Shown: positions 1 to 7,859 of the stretch, piece by piece | How the letters are laid out: each line of letters opens with the position of its first letter | How positions within the stretch are numbered: position 1 is the stretch's first letter | Assembly: GCF_017893965.1 (NCBI RefSeq) | Contig: NZ_CP054142.1 | Span: 868,001-932,000 of the forward strand | Direction: 5' to 3' | Length of the DNA: 64,000 nt | DNA from: Treponema parvum | Lineage (GTDB): Bacteria; Spirochaetota; Spirochaetia; Treponematales; Treponemataceae | Position numbers and translations under genes: made by a program | Notes under the pieces: model-generated | Seen by the model: only the letters and a program-made list of their open reading frames with translations | What the model was told of the DNA's origin: nothing | The model's database searches: none

Positions 1-100
1 TGCGAGGCGGCGTTGCATTAAATTGTGCGCAAAAAATGCGCGAAAACGGCATTCTCTGAAATCTAAATTTCCTCATATGCCGTTTTATTTAGGAGTTGTT

Positions 101-727
101 ATGAAAAAAGATGTTTTTGAAACAATGGCTAAGGTAAAGGTTGTTCCCGTAATAAAGATCGACGATCTGAAAAACACCTTGCCTCTTATCGATGCCCTCG
201 TCGCAGGCGGTCTTCCGATCGCTGAAATAACGTTTCGCTCGCCCGTAGCCGCCGAGGCTATCAAGATAGTTGCAAAAGAAAGACCGGACGTCCTAACCCT
301 TGCGGGCACCGTCCTTACTTTGGAACAGGCCGAAAAGGCCGTAAATTCCGGTGCAAGCGCGATAGTCGCTCCAGGATACTATCCCGAACTCGGAGAATGG
401 TGTGCCAAAAAGGGCGTTCCGTACTGCCCCGGAGTGAACAGCCCGTCACAGATGGAACTTGCGCTGCGAAACGGCTTGGAAGTTGTAAAATTCTTTCCGG
501 CGGAACAGTCCGGCGGCGTGGGTTTTATAAAGGCCGTGGGAGCCGTCTATCCTCTTAAATTTATGCCTACCGGCGGCGTCACTCAAAAAAACATTAAGGA
601 TTACCTTGCTCTCAAAAATGTGCTTTGCTGCGGAGGTTCGTGGATGGTAAAGGCGGATCTTATAAATGAAGGCAAATTCGACGAGATCACGCGCCTTACA
701 AAAGAAGCCATGTCGCTTGTAAAATAA
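101..727 (+). CDS. eda: 2-dehydro-3-deoxyphosphogluconate (KDPG/KHG) aldolase
   Basis: Class I aldolase that splits 2-keto-3-deoxy-6-phosphogluconate into pyruvate and glyceraldehyde-3-phosphate in the cytoplasm. The 208-residue protein has the usual family length. Visible signatures are the substrate-activating Glu in AEITFRSP, the AGTVLT strand, and the Schiff-base Lys in VKFFPAEQSGG, followed by the phosphate-binding PTGGV loop. An upstream in-frame ATG exists at 23, but the start at 101 is preferred because AGGAG lies 6-10 bases before it and the homologous sequence begins at MKKDVFE. The gene is followed after 13 bases by the helicase gene. No dehydratase (edd) or sugar-acid kinase is nearby, so the source of the substrate (Entner-Doudoroff or uronate/ketogluconate breakdown) is not shown here. 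Confidence 0.9.
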   Translation: MKKDVFETMAKVKVVPVIKIDDLKNTLPLIDALVAGGLPIAEITFRSPVAAEAIKIVAKERPDVLTLAGTVLTLEQAEKAVNSGASAIVAPGYYPELGEWCAKKGVPYCPGVNSPSQMELALRNGLEVVKFFPAEQSGGVGFIKAVGAVYPLKFMPTGGVTQKNIKDYLALKNVLCCGGSWMVKADLINEGKFDEITRLTKEAMSLVK

Positions 728-740
728 AAAACAGTAATAA

Positions 741-3194
741 ATGGATATTACTGAGCGATTTTCCGATGCGGTCATTGCCGTTATGCGTGAAGCGATTTTA
801 AACGCGGGCGGCAATGAAGTTTTTTTTACCGGCGCGATCGATTCCAAAGGGCTTGTCGTTTCAGTAACGGCTGCCGCCCGGGGCAACGAGCGCTCCGTCC
901 CCGTAAATTTAAATGAAATGCGCGAATGTTCCGTTTTGATTCACAATCATCCGAACGGAATTCTTTTACCTTCGGAGGCGGATCTTGGAGTCGCTTCGCA
1001 CGCTTCCGAAAACGCTCAAGGGTTCTACATAGTAAACAACGACGTAAACAGCGTGTATGTCGTCATGGAGCCCGTAAAACCCAAGGTAATAAAAAAACTT
1101 GACGTTGAAGACGCAGCTTTTTATCTGTCGGACGGCGGCCCCCTGTCTTTCCAATCGAAATCATTTGAAGAACGCCTTGTTCAGATCGAACTTTTAAAAA
1201 AGATAGTTTACGCCTTTAACGAAAATTCCATAGGCGTATTTGAAGCCGGAACGGGAGTAGGTAAGTCCTATGCCTATCTTATTCCTTCGATGCTTTGGGC
1301 TGCTGAAAACAGTGAAAGAGTGGTAATCTCCACAGGCACTATAAATTTGCAGCAGCAGCTGTCCGAAAAAGACATTCCCGCCGCAGAAAAAATAATAGGA
1401 AAAAAAATCAAAACCGTTTTAGTAAAGGGCCGGCAGAATTTTATCTGTCTGAGGCGCTTGGAAGACATAGCGAACGACAGGGATATGTTCAGCGAAGACA
1501 CTGAAACCATCGATAAAATTGCGGAATGGGCAAAAACTTCTCCTACGGGCAGCAGGAGCGACCTTCCGTTTATGCCGCCGGAAAATGTGTGGAGCCGCCT
1601 GTGTTCCGAAAGCGACGCCTGCATGGGAATGCGCTGCGTACATCGCGAAAAGTGTTTTGTCATGCGCGTAAGAAAAGACGCCGCCGGCGCAAACCTCCTT
1701 ATAGTAAACCATCACCTTCTGTTCGCCGACATTGAATCGCGCATGAGCGGAATAGGGTATGACGATGCGGCCGTATTGCCTCCGTATAGAAGGCTGATAT
1801 TTGACGAGGCGCACGACATTGAAAGCTCCGCCACAAGTTTTTTCAGTGCAAGTCTTACGCGCTTCCGCCTTATGCGCCTTTTGAACCGCCTTTATCGCAA
1901 AAAACGCAATTCTTTAACGGGTTATCTTTTTACACTTCAGGCTCTTTCATCCGCTCCCGACGAGACGGCTCATGTGATTGAGTCGATTGAAAGCGTAAAA
2001 AACAATATAGCCGATCTTGAAAAAGTTTCGTTCGACCTTCTTTTAAACGAACATACGCTGCGCTTAAATTCTTCTTCCGCACGTTCTTTCGGCCCCGTGA
2101 TCGCTCTTATCACAAATCTGGGCGACAACGTAGCCGCCGTCTGTGCGTTCGTTCGTGACATTATGGAAGGGATCGACGACAATGGCAAAGAAAATTCCCA
2201 ATATTGGGAAACAAGGAATATCTTGAGGCGCTTGGACGATATTACGGTGTTTTGTAAGAATTTCAGCGCATGGGAGGAACAAAGCGATACCGTATTTTGG
2301 CTGCAAAGACTTCGTATAAGCGCGCCTTCCTCCAAGAGCGACGAAAGTTCCCAGTACATACAATTTGTCCAGACGCCGCTGGATATATCTTTCCGCATGG
2401 CGTCAGGAGTTTTCGAACCTATGAAAACGGTTGTGTGCACTTCGGCGACTCTTTCGGTAGGAAAAAAATTTGATTTTTGGAATCACCGCACGGGCGTCAA
2501 CCGCATTGATGATAAAAGGCTTTTAACGGGGGAATTCCCTTCGCCGTTTCCTTATAGAACTAACATGCTCTTTTCCGTTATTTCAGACGCTCCGTTCCCC
2601 GATAGCATGAGTTATCAGAATTTTGTGGACAAGGCCGTCGTTCGCATGATCAAGGCCGCAGGCGGAAGGACGCTGATATTGTTTACGTCCTATGATTCTC
2701 TAAAAAAATCGTGCGACTATGCGCGTGCCGCGCTCAAATCTTCAGGAATCACCGTCTTTAAACAAGGAGAAGATGACCGTTTCAGACTCCTTGAGAACTT
2801 TAAAAAAGACACGACAAGCGTTCTTTTTGCCACGGATTCATTCAGGCAAGGTATCGATGTACCGGGAGAGTCACTTTCTCAGGTGATCATAGTAAAACTT
2901 CCGTTCAGCGTTCCAAACGATCCAGTCTTCGCCGCACGTTCCGAATTGATAGAACAAAGAGGCGGAAGCTCTTTTATGGATCTAAGCGTTCCCGAAGCGA
3001 TCATAAAATTTCGACAGGGAATAGGAAGGCTTATAAGGCGAAGCGACGACCGCGGATGTGTAGTTGTCTTTGATCGGCGCATAATGGAAAAACCGTACGG
3101 ACGGCTTTTTATGTCAAGCATTCCCGAAACGAAGTGCATTTATGCGCCGCTTGAAGAAAGCGCCGAACGTGTGGAGCGTTTTTTGGACGCGTAA
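741..3194 (+). CDS. DinG-family ATP-dependent DNA helicase with N-terminal JAMM domain
   Basis: 817 residues. The C-terminal ~680 residues form an XPD/DinG-type superfamily 2 helicase: Walker A EAGTGVGKS (168-176), DEAH box IFDEAHDIE (~353-361) and motif VI QGIGRLIRR near the end. Cysteines 236, 294, 299 and 305 repeat the spacing of the DinG Fe-S cluster ligands (x4 then x5 between the last three), so a 4Fe-4S helicase is expected. Residues ~20-110 look like a RadC/JAMM fold: HNHPNGILLPSEAD at 68-81 carries the His-x-His-Pro...Ser-x-x-Asp zinc motif, with Glu26 as a candidate catalytic acid. The fusion is unusual; some DinG relatives instead carry an N-terminal exonuclease. No clear ribosome-binding site precedes the ATG. 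Likely role: DNA repair or R-loop/G4 unwinding (family inference). Confidence 0.85.
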   Translation: MDITERFSDAVIAVMREAILNAGGNEVFFTGAIDSKGLVVSVTAAARGNERSVPVNLNEMRECSVLIHNHPNGILLPSEADLGVASHASENAQGFYIVNNDVNSVYVVMEPVKPKVIKKLDVEDAAFYLSDGGPLSFQSKSFEERLVQIELLKKIVYAFNENSIGVFEAGTGVGKSYAYLIPSMLWAAENSERVVISTGTINLQQQLSEKDIPAAEKIIGKKIKTVLVKGRQNFICLRRLEDIANDRDMFSEDTETIDKIAEWAKTSPTGSRSDLPFMPPENVWSRLCSESDACMGMRCVHREKCFVMRVRKDAAGANLLIVNHHLLFADIESRMSGIGYDDAAVLPPYRRLIFDEAHDIESSATSFFSASLTRFRLMRLLNRLYRKKRNSLTGYLFTLQALSSAPDETAHVIESIESVKNNIADLEKVSFDLLLNEHTLRLNSSSARSFGPVIALITNLGDNVAAVCAFVRDIMEGIDDNGKENSQYWETRNILRRLDDITVFCKNFSAWEEQSDTVFWLQRLRISAPSSKSDESSQYIQFVQTPLDISFRMASGVFEPMKTVVCTSATLSVGKKFDFWNHRTGVNRIDDKRLLTGEFPSPFPYRTNMLFSVISDAPFPDSMSYQNFVDKAVVRMIKAAGGRTLILFTSYDSLKKSCDYARAALKSSGITVFKQGEDDRFRLLENFKKDTTSVLFATDSFRQGIDVPGESLSQVIIVKLPFSVPNDPVFAARSELIEQRGGSSFMDLSVPEAIIKFRQGIGRLIRRSDDRGCVVVFDRRIMEKPYGRLFMSSIPETKCIYAPLEESAERVERFLDA

Positions 3195-3566
3195 AAATTT
3201 TGTGCGAGGGCCTCGACAGCCGCCGGCAACCGTAGTTTAGAGCCGCACCGAAAACATTCGCCGACAGTTCCTGCACAGCGTCTTTAATTTGCAGCATTAA
3301 AAAAAACGGCTACACTCCCGGCAGCGTCCTGCCGTTCGCCGCGGCTGACCGTAATAGGTATCGGACTGCGCTCGCTTTCTTCTGGAAAGCTCGCTTGCCA
3401 ACGGTCAGAGCGGCTCGGCGTCAGTTATCGCTGCCTCGCGTTTCGCCTTTTTTCCTTTTAACGTAGGCATTTCCATACGCTAATACATTTACGCAGTTCT
3501 TTCCCCGCCGTCGCACCGAAAACATTCGCCGACAGATTCTGCACAGCGCCTTTCATTTTTTTTGCC
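3195..3566. other. Intergenic stretch without a recognisable gene
   Basis: About 370 bases between the helicase gene and the promoter of the 58-residue gene. Apart from a duplicated ~46-base segment (separate entry) I see no coding pattern, RNA gene or terminator. The G+C-rich, imperfectly palindromic middle part (about 3305-3420) could be remnant sequence. Confidence 0.5.
3245..3558. repeat. Pair of ~46-bp imperfect direct repeats
   Basis: 3245-3290 and 3513-3558 both start GCACCGAAAACATTCGCCGA and share all but about four of 46 positions; they are 268 bases apart. The second copy ends just before the promoter of the 58-residue gene. They could be remnants of a duplicated gene end or a dispersed repeat. 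Confidence 0.7.
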
Positions 3567-3595
3567 TTGACCTGAACAGCCGTAATTGATATTAT
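3567..3595 (+). promoter_or_regulatory. Sigma-70-type promoter for the 58-residue gene
   Basis: TTGACC (3567-3572), a 17-base spacer and TATTAT (3590-3595) closely match the -35/-10 consensus. The predicted start site lies about 30 bases before the ATG at 3634. Confidence 0.7.
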
Positions 3596-3633
3596 AAACG
3601 GAAATTAAATCACAATCGGCATGGAGGTGTGTT

Positions 3634-3810
3634 ATGGCTGGAGCCAGTAAAAACTCTCGTACTACTGTTGCAAAACAGACATTTATTGATCCGGAATCCG
3701 GCGGCGAAATAGTCATGAAAACAATACTTAAAAACGGTAAGCTCAGAAATGTAGCGGTATGTGAAAAAACACAGCGCACGGAAAGACGACCGAAGGATTT
3801 TCTTAAATAA
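3634..3810 (+). CDS. Small basic conserved-looking protein, 58 residues, unknown function
   Basis: A 58-residue reading frame starting MAGASKNSRTTV and ending RRPKDFLK. It is preceded by a strong ribosome-binding site (GGAGGTG, 4 bases before the ATG), sits 38 bases behind a near-consensus promoter and is followed within 20 bases by a textbook terminator, so it is a monocistronic gene and not a chance frame. The protein is Lys/Arg-rich with a single Cys (residue 43) and no membrane segment. I do not recognise the family; a small nucleic-acid- or ribosome-associated role is possible from its charge but is only a guess. Confidence 0.75.
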   Translation: MAGASKNSRTTVAKQTFIDPESGGEIVMKTILKNGKLRNVAVCEKTQRTERRPKDFLK

Positions 3811-3829
3811 TTGTTTTAGTTACAAAAAA

Positions 3830-3856
3830 CCTGCACTTCCGTGCAGGCTTTTTTTT
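3830..3856 (+). terminator. Rho-independent terminator
   Basis: CCTGCAC (3830-3836), loop TTCC, GTGCAGG (3841-3847), then one C and eight T (3849-3856). It begins 19 bases after the stop of the 58-residue gene. Confidence 0.9.
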
Positions 3857-3950
3857 GTCCCGCCATTAAGATTTCATTTAATTTTCCTGTGCAGCGGCAT
3901 CGATCGGTGCGGGCGGCATTAATCGGCGCAGCGGTCTATTTCATTTTATG

Positions 3951-4706
3951 CTAGGCCTTTTCTTCAGTTCGCCATTTATCAAGTTGTGCGCCGATGAGAG
4001 CCTTTGCTTCGTTTAAAACCGCATTCTGTTCTTCTTTTCCGTTGGGAGGCGGAAAGACTTTTAAAACCTTTACTCGATACGAACCGTCTTTAAGGTTTGT
4101 AAATATGTTTTTAAGGTTATTGATCTTCCAGCCGCCTTCAAGGGCGCAGACGGCAACCGGCAGGTGCACCGCGTCGGTGAGTCTTCTGAACCCTGCAGCA
4201 TAAAATTGCCCCAAACTTCCGTCTTTGCTTCGCGTTCCTTCGGGAAACAATACGGGAATCTGATCCCGCTCCTTTACGCGTAAGGCAAATTTGTCCAATT
4301 CACGCATCGCAACCGAAGGATTTCCTTTTCTGGGAATTATACAGTGCTCGTGAGCTCTCAACATTTCCGAAACCAGCGGTACGTGCCGCCCTAAAGAGTC
4401 TTTTGCGACAAAGCGGAGGTCTTTTTCCGGCAAGAATACCATGTAAAGAGGAATATCCATCAGACTTTGGTGATTTGATATCACTAAAAACTGTTCGGGA
4501 AGAAGTTTTTTGCTTGCGGCATCGTCGTCAAAACGAAAATTCTTATAAAGGTTCAAAATTGCAAACACGCGGTGCGCGCAGACTTTTACAATGTAATTTG
4601 AAATTCTTATGCAAAGTTTTTTAGAAACAGGGTAGGCAAAGATATTCAATATTGCAACCCACGCTAAGGCTACAAGCAGGCAGGACATCGTAATAAAATT
4701 TATCAT
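3951..4706 (-). CDS. plsC: 1-acyl-sn-glycerol-3-phosphate acyltransferase (PlsC family)
   Basis: About 251 residues. The N-terminus holds a hydrophobic membrane anchor (MINFITMSCLLVALAWVAIL). The acyltransferase motifs follow: HQSLMD (the His-x4-Asp catalytic motif), a FVAKDSLGRHVP-like block, FPEGTRSKDG (glycerol-phosphate binding) and a Pro-containing VPVAVCALEGGW-like block. The family transfers an acyl chain to lysophosphatidic acid at the inner membrane, making phosphatidic acid. The ATG at 4706 is chosen; a TTG at 4742 in the same frame would add 12 residues, and neither has a strong ribosome-binding site. It is transcribed alone, away from the neighbouring ABC operon. Confidence 0.85.
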   Translation of the reverse strand: MINFITMSCLLVALAWVAILNIFAYPVSKKLCIRISNYIVKVCAHRVFAILNLYKNFRFDDDAASKKLLPEQFLVISNHQSLMDIPLYMVFLPEKDLRFVAKDSLGRHVPLVSEMLRAHEHCIIPRKGNPSVAMRELDKFALRVKERDQIPVLFPEGTRSKDGSLGQFYAAGFRRLTDAVHLPVAVCALEGGWKINNLKNIFTNLKDGSYRVKVLKVFPPPNGKEEQNAVLNEAKALIGAQLDKWRTEEKA

Positions 4707-4799
4707 ACGGAGAATTGTAACTTCAATTATTTTTACTGTCAATTTGACGGATGAAAATTGATTTTCGTGTTTCGATTATTTATTTTGAAAATTTAAAAG

Positions 4800-4828
4800 T
4801 TGACAAATAAAATAACTGACAATAGAAT
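4800..4828 (+). promoter_or_regulatory. Promoter of the Ugp-like ABC operon
   Basis: TTGACA (4800-4805), 17-base spacer, TAGAAT (4823-4828): an almost perfect sigma-70 promoter. It lies ~175 bases before the first gene, with a palindrome and the 105-base repeat in the leader. Confidence 0.7.
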
Positions 4829-4830
4829 TA

Positions 4831-4847
4831 TATAAAATTGTTTTATA
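4831..4847. promoter_or_regulatory. Palindromic operator candidate
   Basis: TATAAAA-TTG-TTTTATA is a perfect 7-bp inverted repeat starting two bases after the -10 box, over the expected transcription start. Position fits a repressor site; no regulator gene is adjacent. Confidence 0.45.
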
Positions 4848-4884
4848 AATCGGTTTATAAATAGTATAATTTTTATAATGATCG

Positions 4885-4990
4885 AAGAGACTGTCTCAAA
4901 AGTTTATTACTTCTCGACAGCTCGTTGAGTTTAAAAATAAGTCCTTACATTGCAATGGCTTATTTTTGAGCGTTGCGTATAAATCAAGGA
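4885..4990. repeat. Copy 1 of a ~105-bp hairpin-bearing repeat
   Basis: This segment matches 9220-9324 at roughly 80% of positions, most strongly over CATTGCAATGGCTTATTTTT and the final ATAAATCAAGGA. It contains two potential stem-loops: a GACTGTC/GACAG pair and an AAAATAAG...CTTATTTT pair. The last bases supply part of the ribosome-binding region of the ATPase gene that starts at 5003. It could be a small non-autonomous mobile element or a shared leader. Confidence 0.75.
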
Positions 4991-5002
4991 AAGAGGTACG
5001 GT

Positions 5003-6052
5003 GTGGCAAAGATTGAATTCATTGATGTATCAAAATCTTTCGGCTCTAATAATGTCATCAGTCATTTGAATTTAACTATTCAAGACGGAACTTTTACCGT
5101 TCTTGTCGGACCGTCCGGGTGCGGTAAAACAACCTTACTTCGCATGATTGCCGGAATAGGCCCTGCCACAAGCGGAAAAATCCTGTTGGATGAACAAGAC
5201 ATCAGCGACCTTCCACCGGGTAAACGCCAAATTGCAATGGTGTTTCAAAACTATGCAATCTATCCAAGTATGAGTGTCCGAGAAAACATAGAATTCGGTT
5301 TGAAAAATAATCATGTACCGAAAGAAGAACGGAAACTCCTTATCAACGAAGTATCTGAAAGTGTCGGCTTAACAGACTTTCTGGATAGAAAACCTGCAAC
5401 CCTTTCCGGAGGGCAGCGTCAGCGCGTTGCCTTGGCCAGAGCCATGGTAAAAAAACCGAAAGTCTTTTTAATGGATGAACCTCTTTCCAATCTTGATGCA
5501 AAACTGCGTGTTGCAATGAGGACGGAACTTATCAGACTTCATAAGCAGTTAAATACAACGTTTGTATATGTAACGCACGATCAAACGGAAGCGATGTCTA
5601 TGGCCGATCACATTGTTCTGATGGATCATGGTATCATTCAACAAGAAGCAACACCGGCAACAATTTATCGCGATCCGGATAATGTATTTTCCGCACAATT
5701 TATCGGAACTCCTCCTATGAATATCTTTTCTCTTAAAGGAACGAAAATAAAATACGGTTTTCGTCCGGAACGCGCTTCCCTTGCCAAACAAGCGACTTCT
5801 AAAGGTTTTTTCAGGAAATGTAAAATCGCAACACGCGAATTATTAGGGTCTGAAATTCAATATTGCATAGAACTGAAAGAAGGGTTGGTAATGGTAAAAA
5901 GTATGAACGACGATTTCCAATTAGATGAAGAGGTATACATTCAAGTAGATGATCAATGGATCTATTTTTTTGATGAAAATGATAAAAGAATCCGCGACAC
6001 AAATAAAATTGAAGACTACCTTATGCACCTAAAAACGGCGGAACAGATATGA
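5003..6052 (+). CDS. ABC transporter ATPase, CUT1 type (UgpC/MalK/MsmK-like)
   Basis: 349 residues; energises uptake of a sugar or glycerophospho-compound through the two permeases encoded next. Motifs in order: Walker A GPSGCGKTT, Q-loop FQNYAIYP, signature LSGGQRQRVALARAM, Walker B VFLMDEPLSNLD and switch His in VTHDQTEA. After about residue 240 a TOBE/OB-like C-terminal domain follows, as in MalK and UgpC. GTG at 5003 is taken as the start because AAGAGG precedes it and the protein then begins VAKIEFIDVSKSF like its family; a TTG-initiated extension from 4973 would run into the repeat. It overlaps the next gene by four bases (ATGA). Confidence 0.88.
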   Translation: MAKIEFIDVSKSFGSNNVISHLNLTIQDGTFTVLVGPSGCGKTTLLRMIAGIGPATSGKILLDEQDISDLPPGKRQIAMVFQNYAIYPSMSVRENIEFGLKNNHVPKEERKLLINEVSESVGLTDFLDRKPATLSGGQRQRVALARAMVKKPKVFLMDEPLSNLDAKLRVAMRTELIRLHKQLNTTFVYVTHDQTEAMSMADHIVLMDHGIIQQEATPATIYRDPDNVFSAQFIGTPPMNIFSLKGTKIKYGFRPERASLAKQATSKGFFRKCKIATRELLGSEIQYCIELKEGLVMVKSMNDDFQLDEEVYIQVDDQWIYFFDENDKRIRDTNKIEDYLMHLKTAEQI

Positions 6053-6972
6053 GAAAGATTAATACGCAAACGCACCGTGAACGATTCGCAGGAGAAAAGA
6101 AGATTCGTTATATTTTACCGTACTTAATGATAGCGCCTGCAATTGTTTTTTTAATTATTTTTACATATTGGCCCTTAATTAATTTGGTACAATTAAGTTT
6201 TCAAGATTACAATATGATAAATCCTGCAAAAACGAAATTTGTAGGTCTACAAAATTTTTATAATATTTTATTTGTAAAAGATGATTTTATTGTCGCACTC
6301 AAGAATACAAGTGTTTACACTTGTTGCGTTGTTATCTTTTTAATTTTATTTGCCATTCTCTTTGCGTTATGGGTAAAAAAAGATACATGGCAAAATTATT
6401 TTGCCCAAACGGCTTTTTTTACACCCCACATTATTGCAATGATAAGTTGCGGTATGGTTTGGGCATGGATTATGGATACGGACCGAGGTATTCTGAATAC
6501 GGTTTTTAACTTTTTCGGTCTTCCGAGTCTTCGATGGTTAAACAGTTCTAAAACTGCCATGCTGTCAGTTGTCATTGTTTCCGTATGGAAAAACATAGGC
6601 TATTATGCATTGATAATAATTTCTTCGCTGAAATCTATTCCGACCGAAATATATGAGGCCGCTGAATTAGATAATACGCCTCGAGGAAGAAAATTTTTCC
6701 GGATTACTCTGCCGATGATTTCTCCCCAGTTATTCTTTTTGCTGATAACTATTACCATAGGATCGTTTAAGGTTTTTGATACTATTCGAGTTATGACAGA
6801 CGGAGGCCCCGGCAGCGCAACGGATGTCGTTGCATATTATATTTATCGATATGCCTTTCATCACTTCCGTATCGGCTTAGCAGCTGCAGCTGGAGTTGTT
6901 TTAATGATTGTTATGATTATTATGACAATTATCTATTTCAAGGTATTGGCAAAGAAAGTTTTTTATCAATAA
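6049..6972 (+). CDS. ABC transporter permease, CUT1 family (UgpA/MsmF-like)
   Basis: 307 residues with about six membrane segments, the first at ~25-45 (YLMIAPAIVFLIIFTYW). The EAA coupling loop is seen as YEAAELDNTPRGRKFFRITLP, which docks on the ATPase. The gene starts inside the end of the ATPase gene and is followed directly by the second permease, so all are co-translated. Family members import sugars, sugar alcohols or glycerol-3-phosphate; the substrate cannot be read from this subunit. Confidence 0.88.
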   Translation: MRKINTQTHRERFAGEKKIRYILPYLMIAPAIVFLIIFTYWPLINLVQLSFQDYNMINPAKTKFVGLQNFYNILFVKDDFIVALKNTSVYTCCVVIFLILFAILFALWVKKDTWQNYFAQTAFFTPHIIAMISCGMVWAWIMDTDRGILNTVFNFFGLPSLRWLNSSKTAMLSVVIVSVWKNIGYYALIIISSLKSIPTEIYEAAELDNTPRGRKFFRITLPMISPQLFFLLITITIGSFKVFDTIRVMTDGGPGSATDVVAYYIYRYAFHHFRIGLAAAAGVVLMIVMIIMTIIYFKVLAKKVFYQ

Positions 6973-6987
6973 ATGAGGAACGTCCTA

Positions 6988-7833
6988 ATGAAACCTTATA
7001 ATTATAACAAAATACTAAATTACATTTTTGTTTCGCTTGATTGGATTTTTAAAATGTTTATTGTACTTTTGTTTTTATTTCCTTTTTATTGGATGATAAT
7101 TACGAGTCTAAAAACCAATTCCGAAGCTATACTGGTGCCTCCCACTTTATGGCCGCGGCATTTTACTCTGGAAGGGTATATTATATTAATACAAAAAATA
7201 AAATTATTTACATATGTAAAAAACAGTGTTTTTGTAACTTTCGGGTGTATTATACTGGAATTAGTTATAATGGTTCCTGCAGCCTACGCTTTTGCAAAAT
7301 TTGACTTTATCGGGAAAAAACTCTTTTTCGCTATGATATTGGTTGCATTTATGATTCCGACACAACTAACTTTTATTACCGTATACTTGATGATGGCAAA
7401 ACATAAACTGTTAAACACATTATTACCGCAAATCCTGCCTTTTGGAGCAAATGCTTTTGGTATTTTCTTATTGCGGCAAACTTTTATGCAAATTCCTGAC
7501 GAAATTATTGAAAGTGCCCGTTTGGACAATGCAAAAGAAGCGAAAATAATGTTTAAATTAATGCTTCCCATGTGTCAATCTACTGTAGTTACAATTGCGC
7601 TTTTTAGTTTTGTAGGGCACTGGAATTCTTATTTTTGGCCGCTTGTTATGACCGATAAAGAGATTGTAAGACCCTTAACGATTGCTCTCGAAAAACTGAA
7701 AGACGTAGAATACGGTATTAATTGGAATTTAATCATGGCCGGTAATGTCCTGTTGGTTTTCCCGATTTTAATTATTTTTGTCTTTGCAAGCAGAAAAATT
7801 ATCCAAGCTTTTGCATACAAAGGCGTAAAATAA
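6988..7833 (+). CDS. ABC transporter permease, CUT1 family (UgpE/MsmG-like)
   Basis: About 281 residues, six predicted membrane segments, with the EAA loop IESARLDNAKEAKIMFKLMLP. It pairs with the preceding permease. An ATG directly after the stop codon of the previous gene (6973) is also in frame, but the ATG at 6988 has GAGGA eight bases upstream and gives the usual short cytoplasmic N-terminus. The gene is followed after 26 bases by the binding-protein gene. Confidence 0.86.
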   Translation: MKPYNYNKILNYIFVSLDWIFKMFIVLLFLFPFYWMIITSLKTNSEAILVPPTLWPRHFTLEGYIILIQKIKLFTYVKNSVFVTFGCIILELVIMVPAAYAFAKFDFIGKKLFFAMILVAFMIPTQLTFITVYLMMAKHKLLNTLLPQILPFGANAFGIFLLRQTFMQIPDEIIESARLDNAKEAKIMFKLMLPMCQSTVVTIALFSFVGHWNSYFWPLVMTDKEIVRPLTIALEKLKDVEYGINWNLIMAGNVLLVFPILIIFVFASRKIIQAFAYKGVK

Positions 7834-7859
7834 AAAATTCTTTTTAAGGAGGATGGTAA

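Noticed and set aside
85-309. Open frames opposite or in other phases of strong genes (for example inside the aldolase, helicase, TamB and MutS genes)
   Set aside because: They lack ribosome-binding sites and recognisable domains, and they mirror the codon bias of the real gene on the other frame.
4973-5002. TTG-initiated N-terminal extension of the ABC ATPase
   Set aside because: The extra ten residues would be encoded by the repeat and ribosome-binding region; the GTG at 5003 gives the family N-terminus.
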